Assembly (NCBI GenBank): GCA_011371515.1
Contig: DRQE01000093.1
Coordinates: 1-7,086, forward strand
Length of the DNA stretch: 7,086 bases
Reading direction: 5' to 3'
DNA from: Deltaproteobacteria bacterium
GTDB taxonomy: Bacteria; Desulfobacterota; GWC2-55-46; DRQE01
Part shown: positions 6,551 through 7,086 of the stretch, one piece after another
How the letters are laid out: every line of letters starts with the position of its first letter
Numbering within the stretch: position 1 is the stretch's first letter
Notes under the pieces: model-generated
Told to the model about the DNA's origin: nothing
What the model saw: the letters and a program-made list of their open reading frames with translations, nothing else
The model's database searches: none
Program-made: the position numbers and the translations under genes

Positions 6551-6714
6551 TCCTTCCTGCCCTTGGAGTCCTTCTCATCATCGGTGGTCTCTTTACGGAA
6601 GTTCTTCAGTGCCCTTCCAAGCCCGCTTCCTATCTCTGGCAGTTTGCCGGCACCAAAGATGATAAGGATTATTATAAGGATTATTATAAGCTCTGTCGTT
6701 CCTATACCAAACAT
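6547..6714 (-). CDS. tatA: Twin-arginine translocase subunit TatA/TatE
   Basis: A 55-residue minus-strand protein from ATG at 6714-6712 to TAA at 6549-6547. It shows the full TatA layout: a short N-terminus (MFGIGTTE) with polar E8 before the membrane helix (residues 9-20, almost all Ile/Leu), the FG hinge (F20-G21), the amphipathic helix [19 protein letters not shown] (22-40), and a charged tail ([15 protein letters not shown]). TatA oligomers form the passage for folded twin-arginine substrates across the inner membrane. No tatB or tatC is visible, so the gene stands alone here. The ribosome binding site is weak. The tail is short compared with the roughly 80-90 residues of E. coli TatA, though short forms are common elsewhere. 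Its stop overlaps that of the convergent LRV-like gene. Confidence 0.92.
   Translation of the reverse strand: MFGIGTTELIIILIIILIIFGAGKLPEIGSGLGRALKNFRKETTDDEKDSKGRKD
6662..6690. repeat. 12-bp tandem repeat inside tatA membrane segment
   Basis: The plus strand reads ATAAGGATTATT twice (6662-6673 and 6674-6685), followed by a partial third copy (ATAAG). On the minus strand it encodes the repeated Ile-Ile-Ile-Leu of the TatA membrane helix. It is in frame, so slippage would change helix length by four residues without a frameshift. Confidence 0.8.
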
Positions 6715-6760
6715 CTACATACCAGTGGCTATGATTATCTTTTTGGGTTAAAATCTACCC

Positions 6761-6766
6761 TATAAT
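6761..6766 (+). promoter_or_regulatory. Candidate -10 box (TATAAT) before the TonB-like gene
   Basis: A perfect TATAAT lies 25 bases before the ATG at 6792, in the 77-base spacer between divergent tatA and the TonB-like gene. The region 17 bases upstream (around 6738-6743, TCTTTT) is a poor -35, so only the -10 is supported. No clear tatA promoter was found in the same spacer. Confidence 0.35.
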
Positions 6767-6791
6767 TCCATATTGACAGAAGAGCCATGTT

Positions 6792-7007
6792 ATGTCAACA
6801 CAAAGTAGAATAGCCTATCTTTTAGTATCCCTCCTGCTGCACCTTATCATCGGGATGCTTATATTTTTTCCACCCTATTTCGGGCTTTCCTCACAGCCTG
6901 AAAAGAGGAAACCTATTGTTGTGGATGTGGTGGAACTACCACCTTCACTTAAACCAACAATGGAAAGGCCCAGAAAACCCACTGCCTATAGCGATAGAAC
7001 AGTATAG
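6792..7007 (+). CDS. TonB-like protein, N-terminal part ending at an in-frame TAG
   Basis: 71 residues from ATG 6792; a TGA at 6774-6776 blocks a longer frame, and AGAAGAG 7 bases upstream is a weak ribosome binding site. The N-terminus has one hydrophobic anchor (AYLLVSLLLHLIIGMLIFF, with the His common in TonB anchors). Next come VVDVVELPP and then Pro/Lys/Arg-rich text with AYSDRTV, like the 'FLSDRNxxV' segment of TonB-family linkers. TonB carries energy from ExbB/ExbD to outer-membrane receptors. The TAG at 7005-7007 ends the frame long before the C-terminal receptor-binding domain. The same frame then continues in similar sequence to the window edge, so this is probably a damaged gene or one with an assembly error. 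A shift to a short functional peptide is less likely. Confidence 0.7.
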   Translation: MSTQSRIAYLLVSLLLHLIIGMLIFFPPYFGLSSQPEKRKPIVVDVVELPPSLKPTMERPRKPTAYSDRTV

Positions 7008-7086
7008 GTCGAAAAGGAGAAGATACCAGAGGAAAGACCATCTGCGAGAAGAAAGAAGGCAGTTGCGCCTTCTGTAAAAAGAGTTG
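7008..7086 (+). pseudogene. In-frame continuation of the TonB-like gene past the TAG
   Basis: Twenty-six codons after the TAG remain open in the same frame and read VEKEKIPEERPSARRKKAV and so on, a Pro/Lys/Glu/Arg-rich stretch typical of TonB periplasmic linkers. No ATG, GTG or TTG restart with a ribosome binding site is visible in this frame. The rest of the gene lies beyond the window. Confidence 0.5.

Noticed and set aside
6563..6751. Plus-strand hydrophobic frame after the LRV-like gene
   Set aside because: It is the antisense of tatA, whose minus-strand reading matches the TatA family from end to end.
6773..6778. Perfect TTGACA as a -35 box for the TonB-like gene
   Set aside because: It ends only 13 bases before the ATG, and nothing like a -10 lies 16-18 bases downstream.
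6787..6789. ATG 6787 as an alternative start near the TonB-like gene
   Set aside because: This frame reaches a TAG after eight codons.
7005..7007. TAG read as pyrrolysine
   Set aside because: TAG ends the LRV-like gene normally, and no Pyl machinery is visible; a mutation or sequencing error is simpler.

Overview
The window is densely packed bacterial DNA with mixed AT/GC content and heavy use of ATA (Ile) and AGA/AGG (Arg) codons. Seven plus-strand genes or gene parts and one minus-strand gene are visible. A zinc-ribbon/DUF3426 membrane protein followed by an LRV-like repeat protein, plus tatA and a TonB-like gene, suggests a diderm bacterium of the Desulfobacterota/Nitrospirota type. That taxonomic guess is inference from gene content and codon use only.

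Region 1 (1-4176) is one compact same-strand cluster: the C-terminal end of an FtsH-like M41 metallopeptidase (cut by the window edge), a DUF1257/Ycf35-like protein, a 59-residue DUF2997-like protein, an NrdG-like radical SAM protein with no ribonucleotide reductase beside it, and a 914-residue Hsp70-like ATPase. The Hsp70 carries about six 41-residue helical repeats in front of its nucleotide-binding domain and lacks a helical lid. Gaps are 21, 12 and about 60 bases (27 if the radical SAM gene starts at TTG 843), and the last pair overlaps by 14 bases, so the genes look co-transcribed. AAA+ protease, Hsp70 and radical SAM enzyme, joined by two small proteins of unknown function, form the best candidate for an undescribed system: perhaps a protein quality-control or radical-based protein-modification module.

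Region 2 (4177-6550): after an 82-base spacer holding an 8-bp inverted repeat and a weak promoter candidate come a zinc-ribbon protein with a very long glutamate-rich linker, one membrane helix and a DUF3426-like C-terminal domain, and then a 250-residue helical protein with LRV/HEAT-like repeats.

Region 3 (6547-7086): tatA lies on the minus strand, converging on the LRV-like gene with overlapping stop codons. A 77-base divergent spacer separates it from a plus-strand TonB-like gene. That gene is interrupted by an in-frame TAG at 7005-7007, after which the same frame stays open and TonB-like to the window edge.
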